A DNA stretch of 64,000 nt, taken from positions 5,146,001 through 5,210,000 of the forward strand of contig NZ_QASA01000001.1 of the NCBI RefSeq assembly GCF_003340495.1, in the 5' to 3' direction. The notes below the pieces were generated by a model. It was not told the origin of the DNA. It did not search any database and saw only the letters and a list, made by a program, of their open reading frames with translations. Positions 17,805-26,656 of this stretch are shown here, in pieces (positions within the stretch are counted from its first letter, which is position 1; every line of letters starts with the position of its first letter). A program made the position numbers and the translations under genes. The stretch comes from Adhaeribacter pallidiroseus (GTDB lineage Bacteria > Bacteroidota > Bacteroidia > Cytophagales > Hymenobacteraceae).

Positions 17805-20552
17805 ATGCTCTACTTTTCCCAAAACAAATTTTTTATTGTTACCCTTATTTGTTGGTTGTTTCTCCTGCCTGGTTTAGCCGAGCGCACGCAGGCGCAAAAT
17901 AAACCCAGTTATAAAATGGATGCCGCTCATCCTTTAGCAAAGATCGGAACCGAATTAGCCGAACTGCACTTGAACCAAAAAGCAGGTACCAGCCAAATTC
18001 AAAAACTAAGTTCAGGTGGTCTTCGCAAGAAAAGTCCCTTGCAAATAGAGGGCGATTACGTGGTAATAGAAGCCATCGCGGAACCAAACCAAACCGCTAA
18101 GTTGCTCTCGGAATTAAAAGCGTTAGGCATGACCCACGCGGCGGCTTATGGCCGCATGGTATCCGGATTAATGCCTATTAGTACGTTAAACAAAGTAGCC
18201 GCTTTACCTAACCTGCATTTTGCCCGGCCCGCGTACAAGCCTATTATTAAAGTGGGCGAGATTACCAGCCAGGGCGACGCGGCCATGTTCGCTGATTCGG
18301 TGCGGAAATCGCAGGTTTTAAAAGGCAAAGGCAGCAAAATCGGGGTATTATCTGACAGTTACAATCTCGAGAACGGGGCCGAAAAAGGAGTTAAATCCGG
18401 CGATTTGCCGGGTAAAGGCAACCCCAATGGCTATACCACTCCCGTGCAGGTGCTGGAAGATGCCCCTGCTTTTGGCGGAATAGACGAAGGCCGGGCCATG
18501 CTGGAAATTATTCATGATGTGGCCCCCGCCGCTACGTTGGCCTTTCATACAGCAATTGGCGGGCAGGCCAATTTTGCCCAGGGCATTCTGGATTTGCAAA
18601 AAGCCGGCTGTAATATCATCACCGACGATGTTAGCTACCTGAACGAACCCATGTTCCAGGACGGTATTATTGCGCAGGCCGTGAATGAAGTAACTAAAAA
18701 AAATGTTGGTTACTTTAGTTCCGCGGGCAACCGTGGCCGGCAATCGTACCAGGCAAAATTTAAAAATTCCGGTAAAAACGTAATAGTAAATGGCATTAAT
18801 TACGGCGTAGCGCACGATTTTGGGAACGGTGATATTACCCAGAGCATTACATTACCCCCAGGCGGCGGCATTGCCCTGCCTTTACAATGGGACGATCCTT
18901 TCTTTTCGGTGAGTGGCTTACCGGGCGCCCAAACCGACTTAGATGTATTGGTTTTTTATAAAGGAGAGCTGCTGCCGGATTTTTCTTCTTTAGAAAAAAA
19001 CGTGGGCAATGATCCGTTCGAATTCCTGGGGATCAGCACCGACCCTACCGACACGGCCGAAATTGAAATTGCGATTGTGAAGTACAGTGGCCCCGATCCT
19101 ACTTACATTAAATGGATAGATTTCGCCAACGGAGAGCCGACGGAACACGAAACAAATAGCTCCACCATTTCGGGCCATAGCAATGCGGCCGGCGCCGTGA
19201 GCACCGGGGCAGTTTTCTGGGGCTATACCCCGGCTTACGGAACTTCCAAACCAGCGCGCGAAGAATTTTCCTCGGCGGGGGGTACTCCTATTTTGTTTGA
19301 TGGTGCGGGTAAGCGGATAAAAGAAGTGGTACGCCGGAAACCCGAAATTATGGGGCCGGATGGCGTAAATACCACTTTCTTCGGCCAAGCGGTGCAAGGG
19401 AAATATTACTTTTTTGGCACCTCGGCGGCGGCTCCTCACGCTGCCGCAGTAGCTGCGTTGATGCAGGAATCCGCTGGCCTGACTTTAAGTCGCGACCAAA
19501 TTTTAAAAGTAATGCAAGAAACGGCGCTGGACATGGAGGATCCTGGCTTTGATTTTAATACCGGTTATGGCTTTTTAAATGCTTTTAAATCGGTAGGTGC
19601 CGTGGCCAAACCCGGTACCCGGTCTTTGGTTATGCTTAACGCCAGTAATAGTCAAGAACTGCAAACACTTAGCGAAGGATCCGTTATTAACCTTACCCGA
19701 CTGGCTACGGCAAAAGTGCGTTTTCGGGCTCAAACCGGACCCATGAAGGTGGGCAGTGTTATTTTAGAGTTAAATGGTCAGAAAATTACGGAGAATAAAG
19801 CGCCTTACGATTATCCCAACTCTACGGATAGCTTTGAATTAACCCCCGGCGATTACACGCTAACCGCCACGCCGTACACCCAAGCGCAAGGCGCAGGAGA
19901 AGCGGGTATTCCCTTAACCATTCATTTTAAAGTAGTAGAAGAAAAAATTCTGCGATTTGAGTTAATCAACGTGGCGAATGGCAAAGTAATCCAGACTTTA
20001 GAAACCGGAGATATTTTGTATTTACCAGCCTTGCCTGAAAAGCTCAACATCAGGGCCATTACCAGTCCGGCCGAAGTGGGCAGTGTTCAGTTTAATTTAA
20101 ATGGTATTGTTACCATTGAAAACCGCCGCCCGTACGATTTAACGGGTACCTCCGGAGGCGGCCTTAATTTCACCAATAGCTTGTATATATTATCGGCCAC
20201 TACTTACCCCAATGCTTTGGCAAAGGGCAAAGCCGGCGATAGCAAAACCATTACTTTTGGGGCAACCAACCTGCCAATAGATTTGGCTGCTGATCAGGCT
20301 TTCACTGTATTTCCGAATCCGTTTGCCGGGAAAGCCAAAATTCAATTAAAAGCTGCGGCAACAGGTAATGCTTCCCTCATTATTTACAATCTAAACGGCG
20401 AACCGGTTACCACCTTGTTTAACGGCAACCTGGAAGCAGGCAAGCAATACGAGTTTGAACTGGACGGAAGCCATTTACCCGATGGATTTTATGTCAGCCG
20501 CTTCGTTACCAAGTCGGGGGTAGCACACCGAACCATCAAGCTGCAAAAATAA
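17805..20552 (+). CDS. subtilisin-fold (S8/S53-like) peptidase with T9SS sorting domain
   Basis: Start chosen at ATG 17805 because it gives a normal signal peptide (FIVTLICWLFLLPGLAERTQAQ); an in-frame GTG/ATG further up adds only a short tail. The catalytic domain runs to about residue 590. The Asp motif is GSKIGVLSDSYN near residue 185, and the Ser motif is GTSAAAPHAAAVAAL near 540. Where S8 enzymes have H-G-T-x-V, this protein reads EGRAMLEIIHDVAPAA near 227, so the usual His position is a Glu. Two Ig-like regions follow, then a type IX sorting domain (VFPNPFAGKAKIQL, LIIYNLNGEPV, LPDGFYVSRF). It should be secreted and attached to the surface. Substrate unknown. Confidence 0.82.
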   Translation: MLYFSQNKFFIVTLICWLFLLPGLAERTQAQNKPSYKMDAAHPLAKIGTELAELHLNQKAGTSQIQKLSSGGLRKKSPLQIEGDYVVIEAIAEPNQTAKLLSELKALGMTHAAAYGRMVSGLMPISTLNKVAALPNLHFARPAYKPIIKVGEITSQGDAAMFADSVRKSQVLKGKGSKIGVLSDSYNLENGAEKGVKSGDLPGKGNPNGYTTPVQVLEDAPAFGGIDEGRAMLEIIHDVAPAATLAFHTAIGGQANFAQGILDLQKAGCNIITDDVSYLNEPMFQDGIIAQAVNEVTKKNVGYFSSAGNRGRQSYQAKFKNSGKNVIVNGINYGVAHDFGNGDITQSITLPPGGGIALPLQWDDPFFSVSGLPGAQTDLDVLVFYKGELLPDFSSLEKNVGNDPFEFLGISTDPTDTAEIEIAIVKYSGPDPTYIKWIDFANGEPTEHETNSSTISGHSNAAGAVSTGAVFWGYTPAYGTSKPAREEFSSAGGTPILFDGAGKRIKEVVRRKPEIMGPDGVNTTFFGQAVQGKYYFFGTSAAAPHAAAVAALMQESAGLTLSRDQILKVMQETALDMEDPGFDFNTGYGFLNAFKSVGAVAKPGTRSLVMLNASNSQELQTLSEGSVINLTRLATAKVRFRAQTGPMKVGSVILELNGQKITENKAPYDYPNSTDSFELTPGDYTLTATPYTQAQGAGEAGIPLTIHFKVVEEKILRFELINVANGKVIQTLETGDILYLPALPEKLNIRAITSPAEVGSVQFNLNGIVTIENRRPYDLTGTSGGGLNFTNSLYILSATTYPNALAKGKAGDSKTITFGATNLPIDLAADQAFTVFPNPFAGKAKIQLKAAATGNASLIIYNLNGEPVTTLFNGNLEAGKQYEFELDGSHLPDGFYVSRFVTKSGVAHRTIKLQK

Positions 20553-20603
20553 ATCTCTTGCTCCTGATTCGTTTGACCTTCAGCTAATTATACCGGGCGA
20601 ATC

Positions 20604-20675
20604 GAAAATTTAAAAAAAGCTTGCAAACAGATAACGCTTATTGATTATCTGTTTGCAAGCTTTTTTTAAATTTTT
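20604..20675. terminator. bidirectional terminator-like hairpin
   Basis: Arms 20604-20634 and 20645-20675 pair over 30 of 31 bases around a ten-base loop. The arms carry A-rich 5' and T-rich 3' flanks, so it can end transcription from both sides. It sits between the convergent peptidase and DUF4097 genes. Confidence 0.85.
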
Positions 20676-20718
20676 GAATTCCGGAGAAGCCTTCCCCGGC
20701 ACTAACGCTTTAAGGCAT

Positions 20719-21129
20719 TTACCGCACCGATAACGACACATTACCGCTGCCCGCGTCGGCACTTATCCGGACACCGCCCCCGTTTAATTTACCGCGGACT
20801 TCGTCTTTTTGGATGGTGCCGTTAAACGCAGCGAGCTTGCCTACATTTACCTGGTCGGCTTGTAAATCCAGGTCCGCAGCAATGTTTTTAGGTAGATGCA
20901 GGGTAATATCGCCGCCCGAGTTACTCAGCCGCACGTATTTACCGGGTTGTTTAATGGCTACCTCTAAGTTGCCGCCGCTCGTAGCTGTTTCCAAAGTGCA
21001 GGCCATGTCGCGCAGGTCAATATCGCCGCCGGACGTACGGGCACTTAACTCCCCGGAAACGTTTTTGCCATCTACATCGCCCCCGGAAGTATGGGCTTCT
21101 ATAACGCCATTTAAATTAGTTAAGCGCAA
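20719..21129 (-). pseudogene. C-terminal part of a DUF4097 protein (after frameshift)
   Basis: A 136-residue frame of DUF4097 beta-helix-like repeats (HTSGGDVDGKNVSGELSART, then SGGDIDL, SGGNLEVA, SGGDITLHL). It has no start region of its own; its first residues continue the repeat that ends abruptly in the upstream frame. Adding one G to the five-G run at 21135-21139 rejoins the two frames as LVTSGGSLRLTNLNG and gives a single 347-residue protein. Confidence 0.8.
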
Positions 21130-21761
21130 AGAGCCCCCGAGGTAACCAACCGTAGGTCACCGGTACAATCGGTAGCTTCTATGTCGCCGCCGCTGGTAGT
21201 TAAATCAATGTTATCTTTCGAGTTCTTCAGATGAATGCTGCCGCCGGAAGTACTGCCTTTGGTGCGGCCGCTTACCCGGTCGATGTTTAAATCGCCGCCG
21301 CTGGTGGTAAAGTGCTGCTCGCCCGCAATATTCGCTAACTGAATACTACCGCCACTGGTAGATAGATCCGTCGAAATTTTTTGCGGTACAAATACCCGAA
21401 ACGAAATATTGAGGCCGCGTTTCCAATCCATATCTCTTTCCTTGGGCCGGGCCCGGGCAATGAGCTTTCCGTTGCTGGCCGTAACCGTAAGTTCGTAATC
21501 GGCGGTTATCCGTTGTTGAATTTCTTCTTTGGTAAGCGTTTCGCCGGAACGGTTATTATTCTGGTTTACGTACACTTCTACGCGGGCATCGGCATTACTG
21601 CCGCCCGTTACGGCAATGCTGCCACCGGAGGTTTTTACCTCCACACTTTTAATGGATTCGCTGGTCAGCGATTTGGTAAGGTAAGGCTCTTGCCCAGCTT
21701 TGATTTGAGCGTTTGCCGTAAAACCAAGGCCAATTAATAATAGGGATAAATACGTTTTCAT
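21120..21761 (-). pseudogene. N-terminal part of a DUF4097 protein (before frameshift)
   Basis: A 213-residue frame with signal peptide (YLSLLLIGLGFTANAQ) and repeated S/T-S-G-G-x-I/L units (VKTSGGSIAVTGG, LSTSGGSIQLANI, FTTSGGDLNI, STSGGSIHLKN, TTSGGDIEATD). It ends LVTSGALCA and stops ten bases into the downstream frame. The break is exactly at a run of five G on the coding strand, where six would keep frame. DUF4097 proteins are exported, beta-helical and of uncertain role, sometimes called putative adhesins. A slipped-strand change, which could be reversible, or a sequencing error would explain it. Confidence 0.82.
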
Positions 21762-22219
21762 AGTTTAGTTCTTAGTTTTTAAATTTTTGAATTCTTGTGC
21801 GGTTAGTAGCTTGTTTTATCTGTAGATTCTGAAAACCCGCCTCTGGTTGCCTGCTGATTTAAGCGGAATGTGGCAGCGTGCCCGTTTGTTGCAAAGCCTC
21901 GAATGGTATTTGGTAGTCTCGAATGCAAGATCTGCCGCAAAAAATGCCAGCCGCAACGGGAGTCAATAATAAAGACGAGCAGGTAAGCCAAACATTACAA
22001 AAAATTTAAAAAAATCAGGTAAAAAATTTAAAATGTGTGGGAACCGGTTTATAAGTAGTTGGTCGTTATTAGTTGTTCGTTGTTCGATTGTTAGTATCTT
22101 AAAAATAAACTACTTAGTCGAACCTGTGCATCTGTTTAATTTTGCCCAAGTACTTAGAAGTAATGGAGCGGTTTTTTAAAAATTTACATTACTCCAGCGC
22201 GAAAAATTTAAAAATTTGT
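21762..22219. other. intergenic stretch with no supported gene
   Basis: About 460 bases between DUF4097 and FtsX permease 2. It contains a TTG/TTA-rich imperfect repeat near 22057-22095; a similar string recurs near 50722-50750. No gene or clear terminator is seen apart from A/T tracts. Confidence 0.35.
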
Positions 22220-24598
22220 CTATTCATCCTTCAAACTCTGGGCAGGGTTCACCGAAGCGGCTTTAATGGCTTGGCTGCTCACGGTAAGCCAGGCCACGAG
22301 TAAGGCCGCCAGTCCGGCTCCCGCAAAATACCACCACTCTAAATCTATCCGGAATTCAAAATTATTGAGCCAATTGTTTACTACCAGGTAACTCAGCGGC
22401 AACGCAATACAAATAGCCACCACTACCAGTTTGGTAAAATCGCTGGATAACAAATACACAATACTAAACCGGCTGGCCCCTAACACTTTGCGTACGCCAA
22501 TTTCCTTGCGCCGGCGTTCGGCGGTGAAAGCGGCTAAACCAAACAGCCCCAGGCAGGAAATAAGAATGGCAAACCCGGCAAAATACTGGGAAAGGACGGC
22601 CACCCGTTGTTCGGCTACGTAAAGGGCTTGAAAATCCTGATCCAAGAATTTATAGTCAAAAGCAAAGCTAGGATTAAAGGCCTCGTGCAGGCGGCGCACC
22701 TCGCTGATCACTTCTTTGGTTTGCCCCGCCCCGATCTTAACCATAATGGTATTGGTGCGCGGAGGGTCTAATACAAAAAACAAGGGCTTTACGTTTTCGT
22801 GCAGCGATTCAAAATGAAAATTTTTCGCTACGCCCACAATTTCCCGATCGGTACCCCACAGGTTAATATGTTTACCTACCGGATCTTTTAAACCCATGGC
22901 GGTAACGGCCGCCTCGTTAAAAATAATTTTGGTGTTATCGGTAGCAAAATTTTTGGAAAAGGCCCGTCCGGCAGCCATTTGAATACCCAGCGTTTGCAGC
23001 AGGTCGTAATTCACGCTTACTAATTCAAAATCAATACTTTCATTCGGATCTTTTCCTTCCCAGTCCAGACCACCCGTGGTATTGTGGCTGCCAATAATAC
23101 TGCTGCTAATGCTGGAGGCATTTACCACGCCCGGCGTATTTTTTACCGCGGCCAGAAATGCGTCCTGGTTTTCGTAGAGTTTGCCCTGCCGGTCGAAATA
23201 AATAATATTGTTTTTGTCGTAGCCCAATTGTTTGGTTTGAATATACCCAATTTGCTGGTACACCACCCATACCGCTACCATTAAAATTACCGATAAGGCA
23301 AACTGAAACACCACTAATCCTTTGCGAATTAACACTTCCCCCAAAACGGTTTGCAACTTTCCCTTTAATACCGCAACCGGATTAAACCCGGATAGATATA
23401 AAGCGGGATAACTGCCGGCAATCAAGCCGGTGCACAAAGTAACCGTCAGGATGGCCAAGATAAAGGAAAGGTCTGGAGTAAGGGTTAACTGTTTGCCGGT
23501 AATCTGGTTAAAAGCCGGCAATAATAAAACCACCAGCAGGAGGGCTACCCCCAACGATACAAACGCCATGAGCAGCGACTCGCTCAGGTATTGCCAGATA
23601 AGCGTGCTGCGGGAAGCGCCCATTACTTTCTTTACGCCTATTTCTTTGGTGCGGCTGCTGGCTTTGGCCGTAGAAAGGTTCATGAAATTAATGCAGGCAA
23701 TTAAAAGAATAAACAAGGCAATAACCGAAAAAAGCTTCACGTACACGATTCTGCCGCCCGTTTGTACTCCGTTTTCGTAGTGGCCATATAAATACTTCTG
23801 CGAATAAGGTTTCAGCAACAACTGCCGATTAGTACTGCCCACTTTGCGGGCTAACAGGTTCGCAATTTTATTATTAAACTGTTTCGGGTTTGCGCCGGCT
23901 TTTAAAACCGCGTAGGTATGCGTGCCATTGTTTCCCCATTCTAAAACACCGGGATTGATGTCTTTCCAGGCTTCAAAAGACAGCAAAAAATCGAACTGTT
24001 CGGAAGAATTAGTTGGAACATTTTTAAAAATACCTGTAACGATTACGGGCTTTTGTAAAGGTCCCACTTTCCAGACCATGGTTTTGCCCACCACATTTTG
24101 CGTCGTGCGAAATAATTTTTGCGCCAGTTGTTCCGATAGCACAATGGCGTTTTTATCGCGCAACACGTCTTTGGCCTGCCCCTGAATAAGATTATAGGAA
24201 AAAACCTGGAAAAAGTCCGGGCTGGCAAATTGGCCGGTTCCCTTAAAAGCTTGGCGATCTTCTTCGCCGATAGAAAGAGTAAATTTGGGAAACCACGAAT
24301 AATGCATCACCGCCGCCGCAAATTCCACTTCCGGCATTTCTTCCGCCAAAGCTTGTGCTACCGGGCCGGAAGTCATTTCACTCACGATAATGTCATTCGC
24401 GTTTTGCCGGCGTTCCATCACCCTAAATAGTCTTTCGTCTTTCGCGTGAAATTTATCCACGTGTAGTTCATCGTTTACCCAGAGGTAAATAAATAAAGTA
24501 CAAGCCAGGCCCGTAGACAAGCCCATTAGGTTTATAAGAAACGTACTTTTAAACCGGAGAAAGCTGCGATAGGCTAATAGTAGGATATGCCGGAACAT
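22220..24598 (-). CDS. MacB/FtsX-type ABC transporter permease (orphan, copy 2)
   Basis: A 792-residue double-FtsX permease. The first helix is near residue 20-40 (GLSTGLACTLFIYLWV). A MacB_PCD domain follows, then the first FtsX block (LLIACINFMNLSTA, KEIGVKKVMGAS), a second soluble domain, and the final block (CLGLFGLAAFTAE, KEIGVRKVLGAS). No ATPase, adaptor or other gene follows it in the same unit. Its own sigma-54-like promoter and operator lie upstream at 24680-24798. It is similar in plan to the three other copies here but clearly divergent, so the set is an old family rather than a recent duplication. Confidence 0.93.
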   Translation of the reverse strand: MFRHILLLAYRSFLRFKSTFLINLMGLSTGLACTLFIYLWVNDELHVDKFHAKDERLFRVMERRQNANDIIVSEMTSGPVAQALAEEMPEVEFAAAVMHYSWFPKFTLSIGEEDRQAFKGTGQFASPDFFQVFSYNLIQGQAKDVLRDKNAIVLSEQLAQKLFRTTQNVVGKTMVWKVGPLQKPVIVTGIFKNVPTNSSEQFDFLLSFEAWKDINPGVLEWGNNGTHTYAVLKAGANPKQFNNKIANLLARKVGSTNRQLLLKPYSQKYLYGHYENGVQTGGRIVYVKLFSVIALFILLIACINFMNLSTAKASSRTKEIGVKKVMGASRSTLIWQYLSESLLMAFVSLGVALLLVVLLLPAFNQITGKQLTLTPDLSFILAILTVTLCTGLIAGSYPALYLSGFNPVAVLKGKLQTVLGEVLIRKGLVVFQFALSVILMVAVWVVYQQIGYIQTKQLGYDKNNIIYFDRQGKLYENQDAFLAAVKNTPGVVNASSISSSIIGSHNTTGGLDWEGKDPNESIDFELVSVNYDLLQTLGIQMAAGRAFSKNFATDNTKIIFNEAAVTAMGLKDPVGKHINLWGTDREIVGVAKNFHFESLHENVKPLFFVLDPPRTNTIMVKIGAGQTKEVISEVRRLHEAFNPSFAFDYKFLDQDFQALYVAEQRVAVLSQYFAGFAILISCLGLFGLAAFTAERRRKEIGVRKVLGASRFSIVYLLSSDFTKLVVVAICIALPLSYLVVNNWLNNFEFRIDLEWWYFAGAGLAALLVAWLTVSSQAIKAASVNPAQSLKDE

Positions 24599-24679
24599 AG
24601 TGAATGGTTTTAGAATTACTAGTCAGGATTTACTATCCGGAGTAAATATTATTTCGCCGAAAATAGATATTGAAAATGC

Positions 24680-24695
24680 AGTAAGAACAATGCCA
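24680..24695 (-). promoter_or_regulatory. sigma-54-type -24/-12 promoter for FtsX permease 2
   Basis: Minus strand reads TGGCATTGTTCTTACT: -24 box TGGCAT, five-base spacer, TTAC at -12 (consensus TTGC). It lies 82 bases upstream of the start codon, the same distance as for permease 1. Confidence 0.55.
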
Positions 24696-24758
24696 ATTAC
24701 TTAAGTTATTATTTTTCAACGTTTTATACGCCAGATTGAGCGCAATATTTAAAAAAAA

Positions 24759-24798
24759 TGTCCGGTTCCGGTACAATCTGTTGTTCGTTTCCGAATCA
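24759..24798 (-). promoter_or_regulatory. activator site(s) upstream of FtsX permease 2
   Basis: TGTCCGGTTCCGGTACA at 24759-24775 is a good copy of the shared operator. A degenerate second copy (12 of 17 matches) begins 23 bases later at 24782, the same spacing as in front of permease 1. The first copy starts 64 bases upstream of the -24 box edge. The sites lie just beyond the stop of the hydrolase gene at 24865. Confidence 0.55.
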
Positions 24799-24864
24799 GC
24801 CGGAGCGGGTTTCGGAAAAGCAGTTTTACCTTGCTGCAGCAGCAGAATAAAACCGCCAAAAAGT

Positions 24865-26607
24865 TTATTTCACTACTACCACCGAATTTTTGTACCCATT
24901 TTCTTCCGCAATTTCGGGGTTGCCCGGATCTAACACCCAATCGCCGTCTATTACTATTTTGTACGAGTATTTTCCGGGCGTTAAATCCAGGCGGCAGACC
25001 CATTCGTCGCCTTGTTTTACAAAGAAATTACGGTACGCATTCCAGTTGTTAAAACTGCCGGCCAGTGTTACAAGTTTGGCGTTACTATAACCTTTTAATT
25101 TAAATTCTGCGTTACCCTTTGGTACTTTAGCGGCGGTAAGCTGATCGGCCACTAGTTTAGCTTCTTTGTTCTTTGGGTCCAGGGTATAAGCCTTTAAGTA
25201 ATTTTGGGCAGCCGTTTCTTTTTCACCGTTTAACAGGCAGGCATACGCATAGCTATCGTATACATTCGCCGATTGCGGATACGCTTCCAGGTTTAACTGC
25301 AGCACTTCTTTGCCTTCGGCTACTTTGCCGCTGCGCAAGAGTTGGTAACCAATACTGTTCATCTCGTCTTCGGCAATATCCGGTTTATGATCGGATTTTA
25401 AGAAAGGTTTTATGGCGGCGGTTACGCCTTGTTTGGGAATATTCTGCCGGAACAAAAAGCCAGGGTTGGTATACGGTTGGTAATCAATAAAACCAATAGC
25501 CGGCTGCTCGCGGTTAGTTACCAAGTGTACTATTCGGTTAGCAACGCTTAAACCATTATTGCTGTTGGTAAAATACACTACGCCCATTTTTTCTTTCGGG
25601 TAAGCCAGTACGTAACACCGGAAACTGTAATTATCGCCCCAATGCCAGAAAGCTTTATCACCGGAAACTTCCTGCAAACCTATTCCTAGCCCCCAGGCGA
25701 CTTTTTTGGATAATGCTGCCGCGGCATTGGTTCTTTCTTCCGGCACCTGAATTTGCGGTGTGAGCATGGCTGCTAGAGTTTGCTTTTTCAGGCCGGTTCC
25801 GTTTAACACGGCCGTAATAAACGCGGTATAATCGGGAGCGGTGGTGTGTAACGAAGCAGCAGCATTGGCAGCAGTTGGTTTGTTTTTCGGCAAAGGATTG
25901 CTAAAACCATCGTGCGGAGTGGCGGCTTTCGTATCAAAATCGGGCCGCCAGACATAACTGCTGTTCGGCATGCCGAGCGGCCGGAATACTTTCTCGGTTA
26001 TAAAATCGTTTAAGGGTTTGCCCGTTATTTTCTCTACTACTTTTTGCAGATACACGTAGCCTTCGCCGGAGTAACTAAACTTTTGGCCGGGTTCAAAATT
26101 AATCCGCAGTGAATCGTTGTTGCGCCAATTCGGAAAGCCGCTAGTATGGCTCAATACCATGCGGGCCGTAATTTTTTTATAGCGGGCATCCCTTTCGATA
26201 TCCGGGTAAGGCAAGTAGGTATACAGCGGCTTATCCAGGTTTAGCAATCCTTGATCCACTAACTGCAGGCAGGCGTAGGCAAAAACCGGTTTACTCAGAG
26301 AGGCCGCTTCAAAAACAGTATTAATCGCCATTTTTTCTTTGGTTTCAATGCTTTTTACGCCATAAACCTGCGTGTAGGCCATTTTGCCATCTCTGATTAC
26401 CGATATAGCTAACCCCGGAATAGAAGCACTATCGAGTAGTTGCGGAATGGTTTGGTTTAGCTTAGCAATTAACAAACTTTGCTGACTACCTCCCTGTTGC
26501 GCCACACTGCTCCAGGATTGCCCGGTGAAAACCAGGCTTAAGCATAGAATCATCCATTTTTTAAATTTTTGCATTTTTAACGGTAAACGAACAAATCTTT
26601 TCTTCAT
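24865..26607 (-). CDS. beta-lactamase-fold serine hydrolase with TPR-like and CBM48-like C-terminus
   Basis: A 580-residue protein; start either ATG at 26607 or the internal Met 11 residues later, which sits closer to the signal peptide (ILCLSLVFTGQSWSSVAQ). The class C beta-lactamase/PBP4-like domain has SLSK (S-x-x-K) near residue 103, a YSG tyrosine motif in FSYSGEGYVYLQ, and the late HWGD box. A helical TPR-like segment follows (about 430-500; AYACLLNGEKETAAQNYLKA). The C-terminus is an AMPK/CBM48-like Ig fold (LAGSFNNWNAYRNFF, YSYKIVIDGDWVLDPGNP). It follows FtsX permease 3 by 49 bases, so it is likely co-transcribed. It probably hydrolyses a cell-wall peptide or ester; resistance is not implied. 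Confidence 0.87.
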   Translation of the reverse strand: MKKRFVRLPLKMQKFKKWMILCLSLVFTGQSWSSVAQQGGSQQSLLIAKLNQTIPQLLDSASIPGLAISVIRDGKMAYTQVYGVKSIETKEKMAINTVFEAASLSKPVFAYACLQLVDQGLLNLDKPLYTYLPYPDIERDARYKKITARMVLSHTSGFPNWRNNDSLRINFEPGQKFSYSGEGYVYLQKVVEKITGKPLNDFITEKVFRPLGMPNSSYVWRPDFDTKAATPHDGFSNPLPKNKPTAANAAASLHTTAPDYTAFITAVLNGTGLKKQTLAAMLTPQIQVPEERTNAAAALSKKVAWGLGIGLQEVSGDKAFWHWGDNYSFRCYVLAYPKEKMGVVYFTNSNNGLSVANRIVHLVTNREQPAIGFIDYQPYTNPGFLFRQNIPKQGVTAAIKPFLKSDHKPDIAEDEMNSIGYQLLRSGKVAEGKEVLQLNLEAYPQSANVYDSYAYACLLNGEKETAAQNYLKAYTLDPKNKEAKLVADQLTAAKVPKGNAEFKLKGYSNAKLVTLAGSFNNWNAYRNFFVKQGDEWVCRLDLTPGKYSYKIVIDGDWVLDPGNPEIAEENGYKNSVVVVK

Positions 26608-26656
26608 GAGCTAAAGCATTATTTGCCGGAAAGGGAATTTACTTACCATCAGAAAA

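Noticed and set aside
24865-26607. Antibiotic-resistance beta-lactamase
   Set aside because: Domain composition and envelope context fit a cell-wall-type hydrolase; nothing indicates antibiotic hydrolysis.
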